Below, in pieces: positions 8,405 through 16,233 of a stretch of 64,000 nt of DNA. The translations under genes were made by a program, and so were the position numbers. The stretch covers positions 62,001-126,000 of the IMG/VR virus record IMGVR_UViG_3300026097_000980; one strand, 5' to 3'. Positions within the stretch are counted from its first letter, which is position 1. Each line of letters begins with the position of its first letter. This DNA comes from a virus. The notes beneath the pieces were generated by a model, which saw only the letters and a list, made by a program, of their open reading frames with translations, had not been told where the DNA came from and did not search any database.

Positions 8405-8987
8405 TATTTAAATTATAGATATTGTCAAATTCTTCAGTGTTACATATAATAATAACATGAACTCTGGTATTATGGCCGCAGTTTACTGTACCATGCATTT
8501 GTTTAACATCAAGAATATATGCACTACCGGGATACATATGATCAAATCCGTCTTCAGTTGACCACCATTGTGTTTCGTCAGAATAAATCGGAATATGTAT
8601 CTTTATCTTATCTTTTTGATCAGTGTGCGGTGTTACAATTGTGCCAGGTGGTGCTACGGCTACTATACTTCTATGGGCGGTATAAAAAGAATCGATTGCT
8701 TTTGCCGCCCAGTCTACACAACACCCAGTTTTTTTGTACAGTGTATAATCGTCAATTTCATTATTTTCAAACGCATGATACTCTCTGTTAATATCTTCGT
8801 ATATAGTTTGCAATCCCCAGCCGTAAGCCTTATCGTCCGCCCAAGGATTTTCGCAAGCGCATCCGCCTAGTCCAACCCATTTTTGATCTTGAAAATCAGT
8901 AACCAACCGATCATACCATGCACGAGCTGAATCTATATCTATTTTTAAATTAGGAATTTCTGTAATAACTTTTCTTTTTTCTTGCAT
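8394..8987 (-). CDS. 2OG-Fe(II) oxygenase (Asp/Asn hydroxylase-like)
   Basis: A 197-residue protein with a recognisable double-stranded beta-helix at the C-terminus: APPGTIVTPHTDQ (His121, Asp123), IKIHIPI, YPGSAYILDVKQMHG (His165) and TRVHVII (Arg175). This pattern fits the aspartyl/asparaginyl beta-hydroxylase group. The N-terminal GLGGCACENPW segment is rich in Cys and Gly and has no match that I know. It follows one base after the fibre gene at 8989, so the two are probably co-transcribed. Confidence 0.7.
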   Translation of the reverse strand: MQEKRKVITEIPNLKIDIDSARAWYDRLVTDFQDQKWVGLGGCACENPWADDKAYGWGLQTIYEDINREYHAFENNEIDDYTLYKKTGCCVDWAAKAIDSFYTAHRSIVAVAPPGTIVTPHTDQKDKIKIHIPIYSDETQWWSTEDGFDHMYPGSAYILDVKQMHGTVNCGHNTRVHVIIICNTEEFDNIYNLNITI

Positions 8988-8988
8988 A

Positions 8989-9558
8989 TTAGTGTAAATC
9001 TATCCAGGATCCGTTAGCATAACCTTGGAACTTATCTATATCTTCGTTATAGATGATCATTCCGTTTTTAGGCTCAATTTTATTTATAGTTTCGTTGTTT
9101 TGTTTTACACACTGAAATATTTTAGATTGTAGAGCACCGTCTTTGTTAAACCGCCAGACTCGGTAATCATTAGCATATTCGCCTTCTCCGTCGCCGGCAT
9201 TGACAAGGATATTCAGATTACTTGCCGGTGCCGGATGATTTATGTTTGCAGATTCATCTACTTGCGGAACTAACGTTGCTATACTTTTAGCAATATCTCC
9301 ATCATCTTGTTCAAAAAAAGTAGTGAAGCTCATATTCATTCCGTAATCGCCCGGGCGAAGAACTTTAGGATCTTCTGTAGAACCTCTTACTGTGTGTATA
9401 TCTAATTTTGGTTTACTGCCACCGTTGTAAACACCTGTAAATCTTGCAACAACATTGCCGTTGGTTTGTATCTTTATTGCACCTTTCTTATCTACAATAA
9501 CTCTATGTCCAACATCATCAAATGATGATATTAAAATATTTTCTCCATTATCCTTCAT
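8989..9558 (-). CDS. Tail-fibre C-terminal domain protein (headless)
   Basis: The 189-residue protein is homologous to the C-terminal third of the fibre protein at 11640-12977. Shared blocks include GGS-PKLDIHTVRGS, PGD, SFTTFFEQDDGDIAKSIATL, APASNLNI, AGDGEGEYANDYR and GMIIYNEDIDKFQGY, and both end in INLH or IDLH. It lacks the N-terminal attachment and repeat part of the longer protein, so it could be a separate distal fibre piece or a spare receptor-binding tip. It overlaps the upstream oxygenase gene by 4 bases. Confidence 0.65.
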   Translation of the reverse strand: MKDNGENILISSFDDVGHRVIVDKKGAIKIQTNGNVVARFTGVYNGGSKPKLDIHTVRGSTEDPKVLRPGDYGMNMSFTTFFEQDDGDIAKSIATLVPQVDESANINHPAPASNLNILVNAGDGEGEYANDYRVWRFNKDGALQSKIFQCVKQNNETINKIEPKNGMIIYNEDIDKFQGYANGSWIDLH

Positions 9559-10208
9559 GTTAGCACCTCAGAGTTATGATAAGAGCCGGAAATATTTTGA
9601 TTCTCACATGCGGCATTTAATTTTTCCTTCCATTCGTTAGTTGAATCGAATCGGTGAATTATTAAATGATAACGATCCTCGTTGCTATTGTTATAAACAG
9701 AATGTGGATAATGTATGTTCATGACATAGGTATTTCCAGGCTTCATATACAAAGATTCGCCGTCTCCCCACTTCCAAAGACATGTTTCGGGATTGCTTAA
9801 ACTAATATTTGTATTATCAAGCAATGGAACACTCGAATCAGTATGTTCGGAAATATAGCCTCCTGCTTCTAAAAGCATAAATCTAACTCTTCCTAGTAAG
9901 TTACTAGGAAAATAATTTTTAACAAAATCAACAGTTTTAGGACAATATTTAGATAATTCAGTCCAGTGCATATCATTTATTACTTCGTCAATACTGTTAT
10001 AACCATAGTCTTTCCAATGACCCGACTGCTGGTGCCGCCACCCGTGAAGAACTAAACTTCGCCATCCTTTATGATCATAACTTCCCGGACGGTGCGTCAC
10101 GAAATGTGTTTTCAATGCTTTTGCTTCTTCTAACATGCTAATGTGGTCTACATCGATATCTAGAATAACATGTTTTGCATTTGAAACAAAATAATCTTTA
10201 CTAATCAT
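9555..10208 (-). CDS. 2OG-Fe(II) oxygenase (Asp/Asn hydroxylase-like)
   Basis: A 217-residue protein with a well-kept core: GWRSLVLHG, then RVRFMLLEAGG, SEHTDSSV (His122, Asp124), NISL, a WKWGDGE turn, PGNTYVMNIHYPHSVYN (His169) and DRYHLIIH (Arg179). This is the pattern of aspartyl/asparaginyl hydroxylase-like oxygenases common in marine T4-like phages. It is the first gene of a minus-strand group (9555, 8989, 8394) divergent from the large gene at 10248. The target is unknown; coupling to a fibre-tip gene makes a virion protein conceivable. Confidence 0.75.
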   Translation of the reverse strand: MISKDYFVSNAKHVILDIDVDHISMLEEAKALKTHFVTHRPGSYDHKGWRSLVLHGWRHQQSGHWKDYGYNSIDEVINDMHWTELSKYCPKTVDFVKNYFPSNLLGRVRFMLLEAGGYISEHTDSSVPLLDNTNISLSNPETCLWKWGDGESLYMKPGNTYVMNIHYPHSVYNNSNEDRYHLIIHRFDSTNEWKEKLNAACENQNISGSYHNSEVLT

Positions 10209-10247
10209 TATGCCTTATCCTTGAACTATATTTAATTAAATAAATTC

Positions 10248-11648
10248 ATGCTACAAAAAATACCAACCTCTCAACTAAAAAAACCTATTCTAATTTGTAT
10301 ACATGATATTTTAGACACCTGTTCATCTGATTGGTCGAAAGAGATTGCAAAAAATTTATCAGATTATATGATAAATCGATTTCTAAATAACGGCTATGAT
10401 GTGTGTATAGGAACAGACGAAAACGAGTTATTAGCACAACCAACCGATCAGTATACTCATGCAGTAGTCATTGCTTCGGGAACAAGTCCTAAGCTGTCTG
10501 ACAGAATAATTTATGCTATCGAAGACAAATGCAAAGAAGACTTTTATATCGCAGGACATGTTTTAGACAGAAAAGAAAAATATTTTGAATTACATCATCA
10601 GTTTTATATTATCAACTTGTCGACACACAAGGATCTTGGGTTTCCTTCTTTGGGTGAAGAATCGGAAGTAGAACATGTAAGAATTCAACCTATTTCGAAT
10701 AGTGAAGATGAATATATATCGCAAGAATTATGTTTGGGAGATTCAAACACCTTATATAAAGGAACCATGCATGGTTGGAATATTTTAAACACTGCTCTTA
10801 TAAACAATAAAAAAGTAATAGACCTCGGTAGTGATATTAGAAATAACAAACGATATTTTTATTATGAATACGATCATGTATTTTTGAGAGAATCTACCGA
10901 ACTGTTTTACAATCAATTTCTTTTTAATAACATAGTAGTTCCGTTTAACAGTGACGAATTGAGAAACAATATAGATAAAGACGGTCCTATAGAACAATAT
11001 ATTACGTTAGGCACCGGAATTAACTGGGTAGAAAATTTACATCTAATCGGTTTCAGTGAAAGAACAGAAGTGTTTTTTACCGACATAAATCCATTAGTGT
11101 TACAGTTTATGCAACGAATGGTCAACGACTGGGACGGAAAAGATTATGTTGATTTTTATCTCGAACAAGATTTTTTACTGCCAAATCACATCACTTATGA
11201 TTACGATAATTTTATTGCACAAGCAAGGACCCAATGGAACAATTTCCTCAATAAAGTGGATAACTGGCAAGAAAAATGGAACGCTGTAAAAAAATTAAAG
11301 TTTCATTTTATCTCGATAGATTATATGAGTGATTACAATCTAGACTGGTTCGAAAATGATAAAAACACTGTTTTTAACGCAAGCGATATGTTCGATCACA
11401 TACCAGGAGTGTTCCAGCAAAGTATGAAGTATAGAATAGCGGCTGAAAATCGATTCCTAAACAAATTAAAGGAAAAAGACTCGAATATTTTCTTGTTATG
11501 GAGCAGTCGATCAGCAGGTGCATTTATACCTAAGACATGTCGTTCGTCTTCTGGTGTAGTTTCTAAGATAGATTTGATTGATATAAACGAACTAATTCGT
11601 CCTTATTGGCATAAGGACGATTGGAATGTTCTTAGACCTTTAGTGTAA
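10248..11648 (+). CDS. Unrecognised protein, possible methyltransferase-like domain
   Basis: I do not recognise this 466-residue protein. The N-terminal part (KPILICIHDIL, then THAVVIASGTS, then FYIAGHVLDRKEKYFELHHQFYIINL as separate strands) looks like alternating beta/alpha structure, as in glycosyltransferase or Rossmann folds. In the middle, YITLGTGINWVENLHLIG followed by TEVFFTDINP resembles motifs I and II of a SAM-dependent methyltransferase. A motif close to late promoters (ATTAAATA, 10235-10242) ends 5 bases before the ATG. The gene is alone on the plus strand and converges on the long fibre gene with a 9-base overlap. Confidence 0.5.
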   Translation: MLQKIPTSQLKKPILICIHDILDTCSSDWSKEIAKNLSDYMINRFLNNGYDVCIGTDENELLAQPTDQYTHAVVIASGTSPKLSDRIIYAIEDKCKEDFYIAGHVLDRKEKYFELHHQFYIINLSTHKDLGFPSLGEESEVEHVRIQPISNSEDEYISQELCLGDSNTLYKGTMHGWNILNTALINNKKVIDLGSDIRNNKRYFYYEYDHVFLRESTELFYNQFLFNNIVVPFNSDELRNNIDKDGPIEQYITLGTGINWVENLHLIGFSERTEVFFTDINPLVLQFMQRMVNDWDGKDYVDFYLEQDFLLPNHITYDYDNFIAQARTQWNNFLNKVDNWQEKWNAVKKLKFHFISIDYMSDYNLDWFENDKNTVFNASDMFDHIPGVFQQSMKYRIAAENRFLNKLKEKDSNIFLLWSSRSAGAFIPKTCRSSSGVVSKIDLIDINELIRPYWHKDDWNVLRPLV

Positions 11649-12977
11649 ATTTATCCAGCCAGGAGTGCCGTTAGATACTCCGCCACCAGCAAGACCTGTA
11701 TCATCTACATATCCCTGATATTTTTGTGTATCTGAATTAAATATTACCATTCCTGCAAGAGGAGTAATACTGGAAATTTTTGATGCGTCTTGCTCTGCAT
11801 ATTTTACAATTTTAGATTCAAAAGCACCGGTATAGTACATGGTAAACTGATGGTAATCGTTTGCTACGTCGCCTTCACCGTCGCCTGCACTAATTGAGAA
11901 AGCTAAATTAGATGCCGGTGCATTATCCGATGCTGTTGCAGAAGAGTCCATCTGACTTAGAAGACTTGCCAAACTCTTTCCGATATCATCTCCAGCACTA
12001 TCGAAATAAGTAGAAAATACAAGTTGGCTGGTCACGTCGCCCGGGCTTACTGTTGCAGGACTTTCAAATGATCCGCTTACAACATGTAATTGTATTTTCG
12101 GAATTGACCCACCGGATTTAAGTCCGTTTATACGTAAAACCTGTTCTCCTTCCGATCTAATAAAGGTACCTTGTGTTGTATCAACAAATACTTTACCCAA
12201 CCCACCGGCGTCTTGAATGCTTGAAGTTACAAGACTTCCTGTCAACGTGCCGTCTATTGCATCAACTATGGGTGTGCTATCGTCGCGGAATACAGAACCA
12301 ATTACATCACCATTTAGTGTACCATTAAATGTTGCTGTAGCAGAGTCCACAACTAAAGTGCTATCGTCACCGACGATATTAATATTAAAGTTAGTCCCGT
12401 TAACAATTTCTGCTCCGGTGCCAATTGTTGAGCCGCCTATTGTGGATCCTGCTGGCAAGTTCACAGCAGTACCTGTCGATGTTATCGTTGCATCACCTAA
12501 AAATAGACTAGATCCGCTTAGATACAAGTCTCTAAATTTATTGCCAGATGTACCTAGATCATACACGCTGTCTGCGGCTGGCACAATGTGTGATCTAATT
12601 GTGCCGTTCAAGTTAAACGAACCTAAAACACCATCTACCAAGATCTGCGAGTCGTCTGCAAATACTGAACCTTTAAAGCCGTCTGCACCTATTACACCTT
12701 GATAATTAGAAAGATCTTGACTTACTGTGGCAACAACTTTGTTTAGAACATCGTCGTAAGCAAAACTAACACCTTCGTGATCGCTATGAGATGTGAATAA
12801 ATCCGCAGAAGCATCTTGTGCTTCTTCAGCGGTAAAATTGGCAGCCGCAATTCCTCCTGCGGTTGATCCGTTACCTATAAAAAGTTGTTCTAATTGAGTA
12901 TCCCAAATCAGTTCACCTTCGACGGGTGTGATTGCATTTCTGTCTGCGGTAGGACCTCTTCTAATTTGTAAAGGCAT
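11640..12977 (-). CDS. Tail-fibre protein
   Basis: A 445-residue fibre protein. It begins with a virion-attachment-like segment (LQIRRGP, then PVEGELIWDT and LFIGNGS) that is also seen in the spike at 57315. A repeat region follows: GSVFADDSQILVDGV and GSVFRDDSTPIVDAIDG, shared with the fibre at 51678, and YDLGTSGNKFRDLYLSG, a motif frequent in phage fibres. The C-terminal third matches the separate gene at 8989. It has the Gly-, Ser- and Asp-rich composition of trimeric fibres and a GATAAATA late motif upstream. It probably binds the host receptor. Confidence 0.8.
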   Translation of the reverse strand: MPLQIRRGPTADRNAITPVEGELIWDTQLEQLFIGNGSTAGGIAAANFTAEEAQDASADLFTSHSDHEGVSFAYDDVLNKVVATVSQDLSNYQGVIGADGFKGSVFADDSQILVDGVLGSFNLNGTIRSHIVPAADSVYDLGTSGNKFRDLYLSGSSLFLGDATITSTGTAVNLPAGSTIGGSTIGTGAEIVNGTNFNINIVGDDSTLVVDSATATFNGTLNGDVIGSVFRDDSTPIVDAIDGTLTGSLVTSSIQDAGGLGKVFVDTTQGTFIRSEGEQVLRINGLKSGGSIPKIQLHVVSGSFESPATVSPGDVTSQLVFSTYFDSAGDDIGKSLASLLSQMDSSATASDNAPASNLAFSISAGDGEGDVANDYHQFTMYYTGAFESKIVKYAEQDASKISSITPLAGMVIFNSDTQKYQGYVDDTGLAGGGVSNGTPGWINLH

Positions 12978-13010
12978 ATCGTAATGACTCCAGATAAGAT
13001 TGTTACAGAG

Positions 13011-13018
13011 TATTTATC
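13011..13018 (-). promoter_or_regulatory. Late promoter motif (GATAAATA) for the tail fibre
   Basis: The minus strand reads GATAAATA, one base from the T4 late consensus, 33 bases upstream of the fibre gene start. It overlaps the stop of the upstream oxygenase gene. Spacing leaves room for a short leader with an SD (CTGGAG). It fits late expression of a virion gene. Confidence 0.5.
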
Positions 13019-13580
13019 ATATATACTCTATATCTGCCGCGATTACAAATCGATTTTCTGAGCTGGTATAAATGCCCGGTCTGTGCCAAACACTGCTTGG
13101 ATATATCAACCAGGTATGCGGCTGAGGTTTAACATACACAGTATTTTCAAATTTCTCGCCATCGAGACTCATCTCGGTGCCCGACAAATCATAATCCGTA
13201 ACATCGTCTGGTATGTGAGCATAATATATTCCAGACAGCATGGGAGTGGTTTTATGCTGATGGTGATGCCATAGATTGTTGCGATCTTCTGCGGTTTCTT
13301 TATTGGTCATAAAGCTCCAAGCCATCAAGTTAGATATCTTTGCTTCTCTGCCTAAATACATAAAGACCGCAAACATAAAACTCATTCGGTATTTCAACCA
13401 CACAGGCTCCGACCGTGCAAAAATATTTTCTTCGGTTTGAAACCTTGGGGAATTTTTAAAATAACCGCCAGCGTCTATTATGTTCTTAACAATTTCGCAT
13501 GCTGTTTGATCGTCCTGTTCAGTAATGACCGAACTGAAGTCGAATTTTCTAAAAAGATCGTCCTGTTCTATAATATTCAT
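13017..13580 (-). CDS. Putative 2OG-Fe(II) oxygenase
   Basis: A 187-residue protein of a type often annotated as a putative 2OG-Fe(II) oxygenase in marine T4-like phages. AWSFMTN leads to NLWHHHQH (His105-107), then LSGIYYAHIP, then PHTWLIYPSSVWHRPG (His166) and ENRFVIAADI (Arg177). The first ligand motif is His-rich rather than a plain HxD. It abuts the transglutaminase-like gene with no gap. The substrate is unknown. Confidence 0.65.
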   Translation of the reverse strand: MNIIEQDDLFRKFDFSSVITEQDDQTACEIVKNIIDAGGYFKNSPRFQTEENIFARSEPVWLKYRMSFMFAVFMYLGREAKISNLMAWSFMTNKETAEDRNNLWHHHQHKTTPMLSGIYYAHIPDDVTDYDLSGTEMSLDGEKFENTVYVKPQPHTWLIYPSSVWHRPGIYTSSENRFVIAADIEYI

Positions 13581-14198
13581 TTACATCCTAAAATATTCAA
13601 AATAGTCCTTGACCAATGCTTTTTCTCTGTCTCTATTTTCGTAAATCCAGTGCTTGGTCAATCTATGCGGAGTTCTCGGTGTGTAAGTAAATTTTCCGAA
13701 AAACCCTGTATCATACGGTTCGCCATACCACTCCGGATTGTGTTTTACAATACAGGCTATAGGAGCCATAGCTCCGAATGTATAATGTACAGAACTGAGC
13801 ATTGCAAAATCACAAATAAATCCATCAGCAACCACAACCATATGCGTATCAATGGTACCTTGTTCTACCCAGCTGTTGTATTGACCAATTTCAGCATACC
13901 AATTTTTCTCTGGCTTTTCGTACAGCAACGTAACCTGTTTACAGTGTGCTTCAACACCATGCAGTCTCAGCACACGCCTTAACATATTGCTCATTAATAT
14001 ACATTGATTTCCGTACTCGTGTACCCATCCTATCCTATAAAACCGAGTATAGGTTTCTAATATTTTAGGAGGAAGGCTATTTAGATCTGTAGTTGCTAAA
14101 GAATAGTCTTCCGGAGCAACCTTAAAGTTCGGCGACCAATCATACCTTTTATGGCCGTCTCCGGTTTTGTCTTTCCAATTATCGAAAAAATTTGTCAT
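13581..14198 (-). CDS. Transglutaminase/papain-like fold protein
   Basis: A 205-residue protein. Its spacing suggests a transglutaminase-like catalytic triad: Cys66 in YGNQCILMSNMLRRVL, at the start of a helix, His119 in TIDTHMVVVADG and Asp130 in FICDFAM. Members of this superfamily are cysteine proteases, peptide N-glycanases or acyltransferases. The order Cys, His, Asp and the strand after His are what I see; activity is inferred. It overlaps the next upstream gene by 4 bases and lies inside the accessory island. Confidence 0.5.
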   Translation of the reverse strand: MTNFFDNWKDKTGDGHKRYDWSPNFKVAPEDYSLATTDLNSLPPKILETYTRFYRIGWVHEYGNQCILMSNMLRRVLRLHGVEAHCKQVTLLYEKPEKNWYAEIGQYNSWVEQGTIDTHMVVVADGFICDFAMLSSVHYTFGAMAPIACIVKHNPEWYGEPYDTGFFGKFTYTPRTPHRLTKHWIYENRDREKALVKDYFEYFRM

Positions 14199-14647
14199 TC
14201 AAAAATTCCTATTTTTTGTAAATGTTCAACTGTCTGGTCGGATAGTTCGATTTCAAATTGGATTTTTTTGTTAAGTTTATCTTCTTCTAGATCAAATATC
14301 TGTTTTCTTAAATTAATTATTTCTTTTTTTGCTTGATCGATATCGTCTTGACTTAAAAATACGTATTCGTTGTTGTTAACGATATCGAGAAGTTCGCTGA
14401 TGCGATTATGAGCCATGTTAATTTTTTGTTGATTTAGGTCAATTCCTGAATGAATATTCGCCGCATTTAACAAAGTTTTAACATTATAAAAACACAGGGT
14501 CATGAATTGTTTTTCAGAATCATAAACTGACCAATTTTGTCGCAGATCATCGCTAGACTCGGATGAGTCATAATTAAAACAAAAGAGATTTATCTTTTCT
14601 CTTAATAATTCTAAAAGATTCTCCGCACGATAAATGCTCAGTTTCAT
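14195..14647 (-). CDS. Unknown helical protein
   Basis: I do not recognise this 150-residue protein. Residues 85-130 (AHNRISELL, then DDIDQAKKEIINLRKQI and DLEEDKLNKKI) look like a long amphipathic helix or coiled coil. There is no signal peptide or membrane segment. It overlaps both neighbours by 4 bases, so it is translated with the omega-subunit gene upstream and the transglutaminase-like gene downstream. Confidence 0.6.
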   Translation of the reverse strand: MKLSIYRAENLLELLREKINLFCFNYDSSESSDDLRQNWSVYDSEKQFMTLCFYNVKTLLNAANIHSGIDLNQQKINMAHNRISELLDIVNNNEYVFLSQDDIDQAKKEIINLRKQIFDLEEDKLNKKIQFEIELSDQTVEHLQKIGIFE

Positions 14648-14868
14648 AGTTCGAAATCGAAATTTTCTAAATGTCGATTATCGAATTCTTTTCTTGTGTA
14701 TAACCCTCGTTCAATCTCTTTTAACGCAGTTACAGGTGCAGAATGTTCTTCTTCAATTCTTGGTTCGCTGCCATTTTGAATTTCTCTGGCACGATGTGCC
14801 GCCATCAAAATTAAATCATGTTGTCCGCCAGCGTTAATTACGCATTTGTCTCTATCAATATGTGCCAT
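14644..14868 (-). CDS. rpoZ: RNA polymerase omega subunit homologue
   Basis: A 74-residue protein matching the bacterial omega subunit: an acidic/basic start with DKCV at the position of the family's EDCV, then GQHDLILMAAHRAREI (residues 15-30), the helix that clamps the beta-prime C-terminus, then GSEPRIEEEHSAPVTALKEI as in host omegas, and a short tail. Omega helps assemble and stabilise RNA polymerase. Here it could alter the host enzyme in favour of the phage; that role is inference. The acidic end ENFDFEL differs from the host proteins I know. It lies 7 bases after the oxygenase gene at 14876. Confidence 0.8.
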   Translation of the reverse strand: MAHIDRDKCVINAGGQHDLILMAAHRAREIQNGSEPRIEEEHSAPVTALKEIERGLYTRKEFDNRHLENFDFEL

Positions 14869-14875
14869 TTTTTCC

Positions 14876-15502
14876 TCACTTTAATTCTAATCTGCACGTA
14901 CCGTCTCCGATAGTGCCTCTTACCCAAACGTTAAATGCTATGCTGTATCTATCAATAGAACTTCGATTCGGATTTACTCGATGTTCTACATGCCATGGAA
15001 ACAAAAATACGTCTCCTTCTGAAGGAACAAAAGCATATTCTTCAGTGTTAAAACAATTCTGTTCGTGGTCCTCCTTAAAATCAAATCTTATCATTTCTCC
15101 GAAAAGACTTACATGATTATGTGCTTGTTTAAAAACAATTTCTCCACTGTTTTCTGCAACCGTCATATAGTAAACACCAGAAATAGCACAATTACTGTGC
15201 CAGTGTTGTGTGTTGTATTGACCTTTTGTGTGCCGATTAGCCCAACTGTTTAAAATATAAAATTCTACGTCTTTGCTAATACCCAAAATTTCATGTGCGA
15301 AATTGTTTATTTCATCTAAAATTTTAGATTTAAGATTAGCTAATTCAGGACGATCTAGTAAATACTTGTCATCGGTGTCTGCATGTCCTACAGCGTTTTG
15401 ATCGTAAGTGCATTTCCTTACTAGGTCTTTTTTAATTTGATTTAATCCTCCGATATTAGCATGATACAACGGAGTTGCAAACATCGGATGAACGGTTGCC
15501 AT
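14876..15502 (-). CDS. 2OG-Fe(II) oxygenase (TIGR02466-like)
   Basis: A 208-residue protein that fits the phage 2OG-Fe(II) oxygenase family known as TIGR02466: an N-terminal MFATPLYH, then ILNSWANR, TQHWHSN (His100 and His102), ISGVYYM, ENSGEIVF, a P-SEGDVFLFPW strand, HVEHRVNPN (His174) and DRYSIAFNVW (Arg185). Such proteins are widespread in T4-like cyanophages and pelagiphages; substrates remain unsettled. The start overlaps the stop of the small basic protein by one base. Confidence 0.8.
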   Translation of the reverse strand: MATVHPMFATPLYHANIGGLNQIKKDLVRKCTYDQNAVGHADTDDKYLLDRPELANLKSKILDEINNFAHEILGISKDVEFYILNSWANRHTKGQYNTQHWHSNCAISGVYYMTVAENSGEIVFKQAHNHVSLFGEMIRFDFKEDHEQNCFNTEEYAFVPSEGDVFLFPWHVEHRVNPNRSSIDRYSIAFNVWVRGTIGDGTCRLELK

Positions 15503-15645
15503 TACTTGCCTTGTCCTCTATATCTTTTCTTTACAGCATTTTTGCCTTTATATCTACTGAAAGAAGAGTTTCCTATTGATGTTCTTTTTTTGGTTCTGCG
15601 TTCTTTGATAGAATCGCTGAGAGTTGCTTTTTTGCCTGCGGCCAA
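15502..15645 (-). CDS. Small basic conserved phage protein
   Basis: A 47-residue protein with a TTG start preceded by AGGAGA five bases upstream. It is strongly basic: AAGKKATLSDSIKERRTKKR at the start and AVKKRYRGQGK at the end. I recall similar short Lys/Arg-rich proteins with an SIKER motif and a YRGQG tail from T4-like cyanophages, where the function is unknown; nucleic-acid binding is plausible. The TTG start and strong SD decide the reading. Confidence 0.65.
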   Translation of the reverse strand: MAAGKKATLSDSIKERRTKKRTSIGNSSFSRYKGKNAVKKRYRGQGK

Positions 15646-15647
15646 TG

Positions 15648-16085
15648 TTATCTCCTATTAAACTTAATTGTGTATTCTCTACCACCGTCCCAAAATGTAA
15701 TGGTGCTGTGACTGTATACTTCTACACGCTCTTCGTCGTAGCGTGTTTCAGTTTGGCATTGTGTTTGTGTACCACCTACGGCATCTGAATTTTGATTGCC
15801 GATAATGCCACCTAATACTCCGCCAATCTTTGCGCCGTCATCGTGATCGATTTGGTGTCCTACAACACCGCCGATAATAGTGCCAACAATAGTATCAGCT
15901 GTGCGATCTCCAGGAACTTGCACCTGTTTGCACACTTCCACTGTGTAAGGACGTTGTTTGATAACAGTCTTGTAGTGATCGTTGGTCACACCCATAACAT
16001 TATTTTGTGCAAATGCAATACTCGATAATAAACTTGCACCAAATGCTATCACCACTGTGTGAAAATATAATTCTTTAAACTTCAT
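15648..16085 (-). CDS. Glycine-zipper 2TM surface protein
   Basis: A 145-residue exported protein. Residues 1-26 form a signal peptide (hydrophobic VVIAFGASLLSSIA, cleavage after AFA). Residues 64-100 carry the glycine zipper of the 17-kDa antigen/SlyB type: TIVGTIIGGVVGHQI and KIGGVLGGIIGNQNSDA. The C-terminus has CQTETRYDEERVEVY and a beta-like end. In bacteria such proteins sit in the outer membrane or periplasm. It lies between a basic phage protein and tRNA-Ser. It may alter the envelope of the infected cell, like the lipoproteins at 45.7-46.8 kb. Confidence 0.7.
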   Translation of the reverse strand: MKFKELYFHTVVIAFGASLLSSIAFAQNNVMGVTNDHYKTVIKQRPYTVEVCKQVQVPGDRTADTIVGTIIGGVVGHQIDHDDGAKIGGVLGGIIGNQNSDAVGGTQTQCQTETRYDEERVEVYSHSTITFWDGGREYTIKFNRR

Positions 16086-16102
16086 TTTCTTTTCCTATAA
16101 AT

Positions 16103-16193
16103 TGGCAGAGATGGAGGGATTCGAACCCTCGGAACGCTATTAACGTTCACTCCCTTAGCAGGGGAGCGCCTTCAGCCACTCAGCCACATCTCT
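16103..16193 (-). tRNA. tRNA-Ser (GCU), CCA encoded
   Basis: A class II tRNA of 91 nt. The acceptor stem is AGAGATG/CATCTCT with discriminator G and an encoded CCA. The anticodon stem CTCCC/GGGAG closes the loop CTGCTAA, giving GCU, which reads AGC and AGU. The long variable arm is present. A consensus sigma70 promoter lies just upstream, so it can be made early by the host polymerase. Confidence 0.9.
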
Positions 16194-16203
16194 AATTTAT
16201 TTT

Positions 16204-16231
16204 ATTATACACTAATTATTAAAAAAGTCAA
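16204..16231 (-). promoter_or_regulatory. Sigma70-type promoter for tRNA-Ser
   Basis: TTGACT (16226-16231) and a perfect TATAAT (16204-16209) are separated by 16 bases on the minus strand. Transcription would begin about 16198, just before the mature tRNA 5' end at 16193. It lies in the gap after sdhB. Confidence 0.7.
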
Positions 16232-16233
16232 TA

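Noticed and set aside
12217-12702. 161-residue plus-strand frame opposite the tail fibre
   Set aside because: It mirrors the repetitive fibre gene, has no SD and has biased composition typical of an antisense frame.
13437-13982. 181-residue plus-strand frame
   Set aside because: It runs antisense through two well-supported genes and has no recognisable motif or SD.
16204-16231. Integration site at tRNA-Ser
   Set aside because: No integrase, direct repeat or tRNA fragment is seen nearby; the tRNA is complete with its own promoter.
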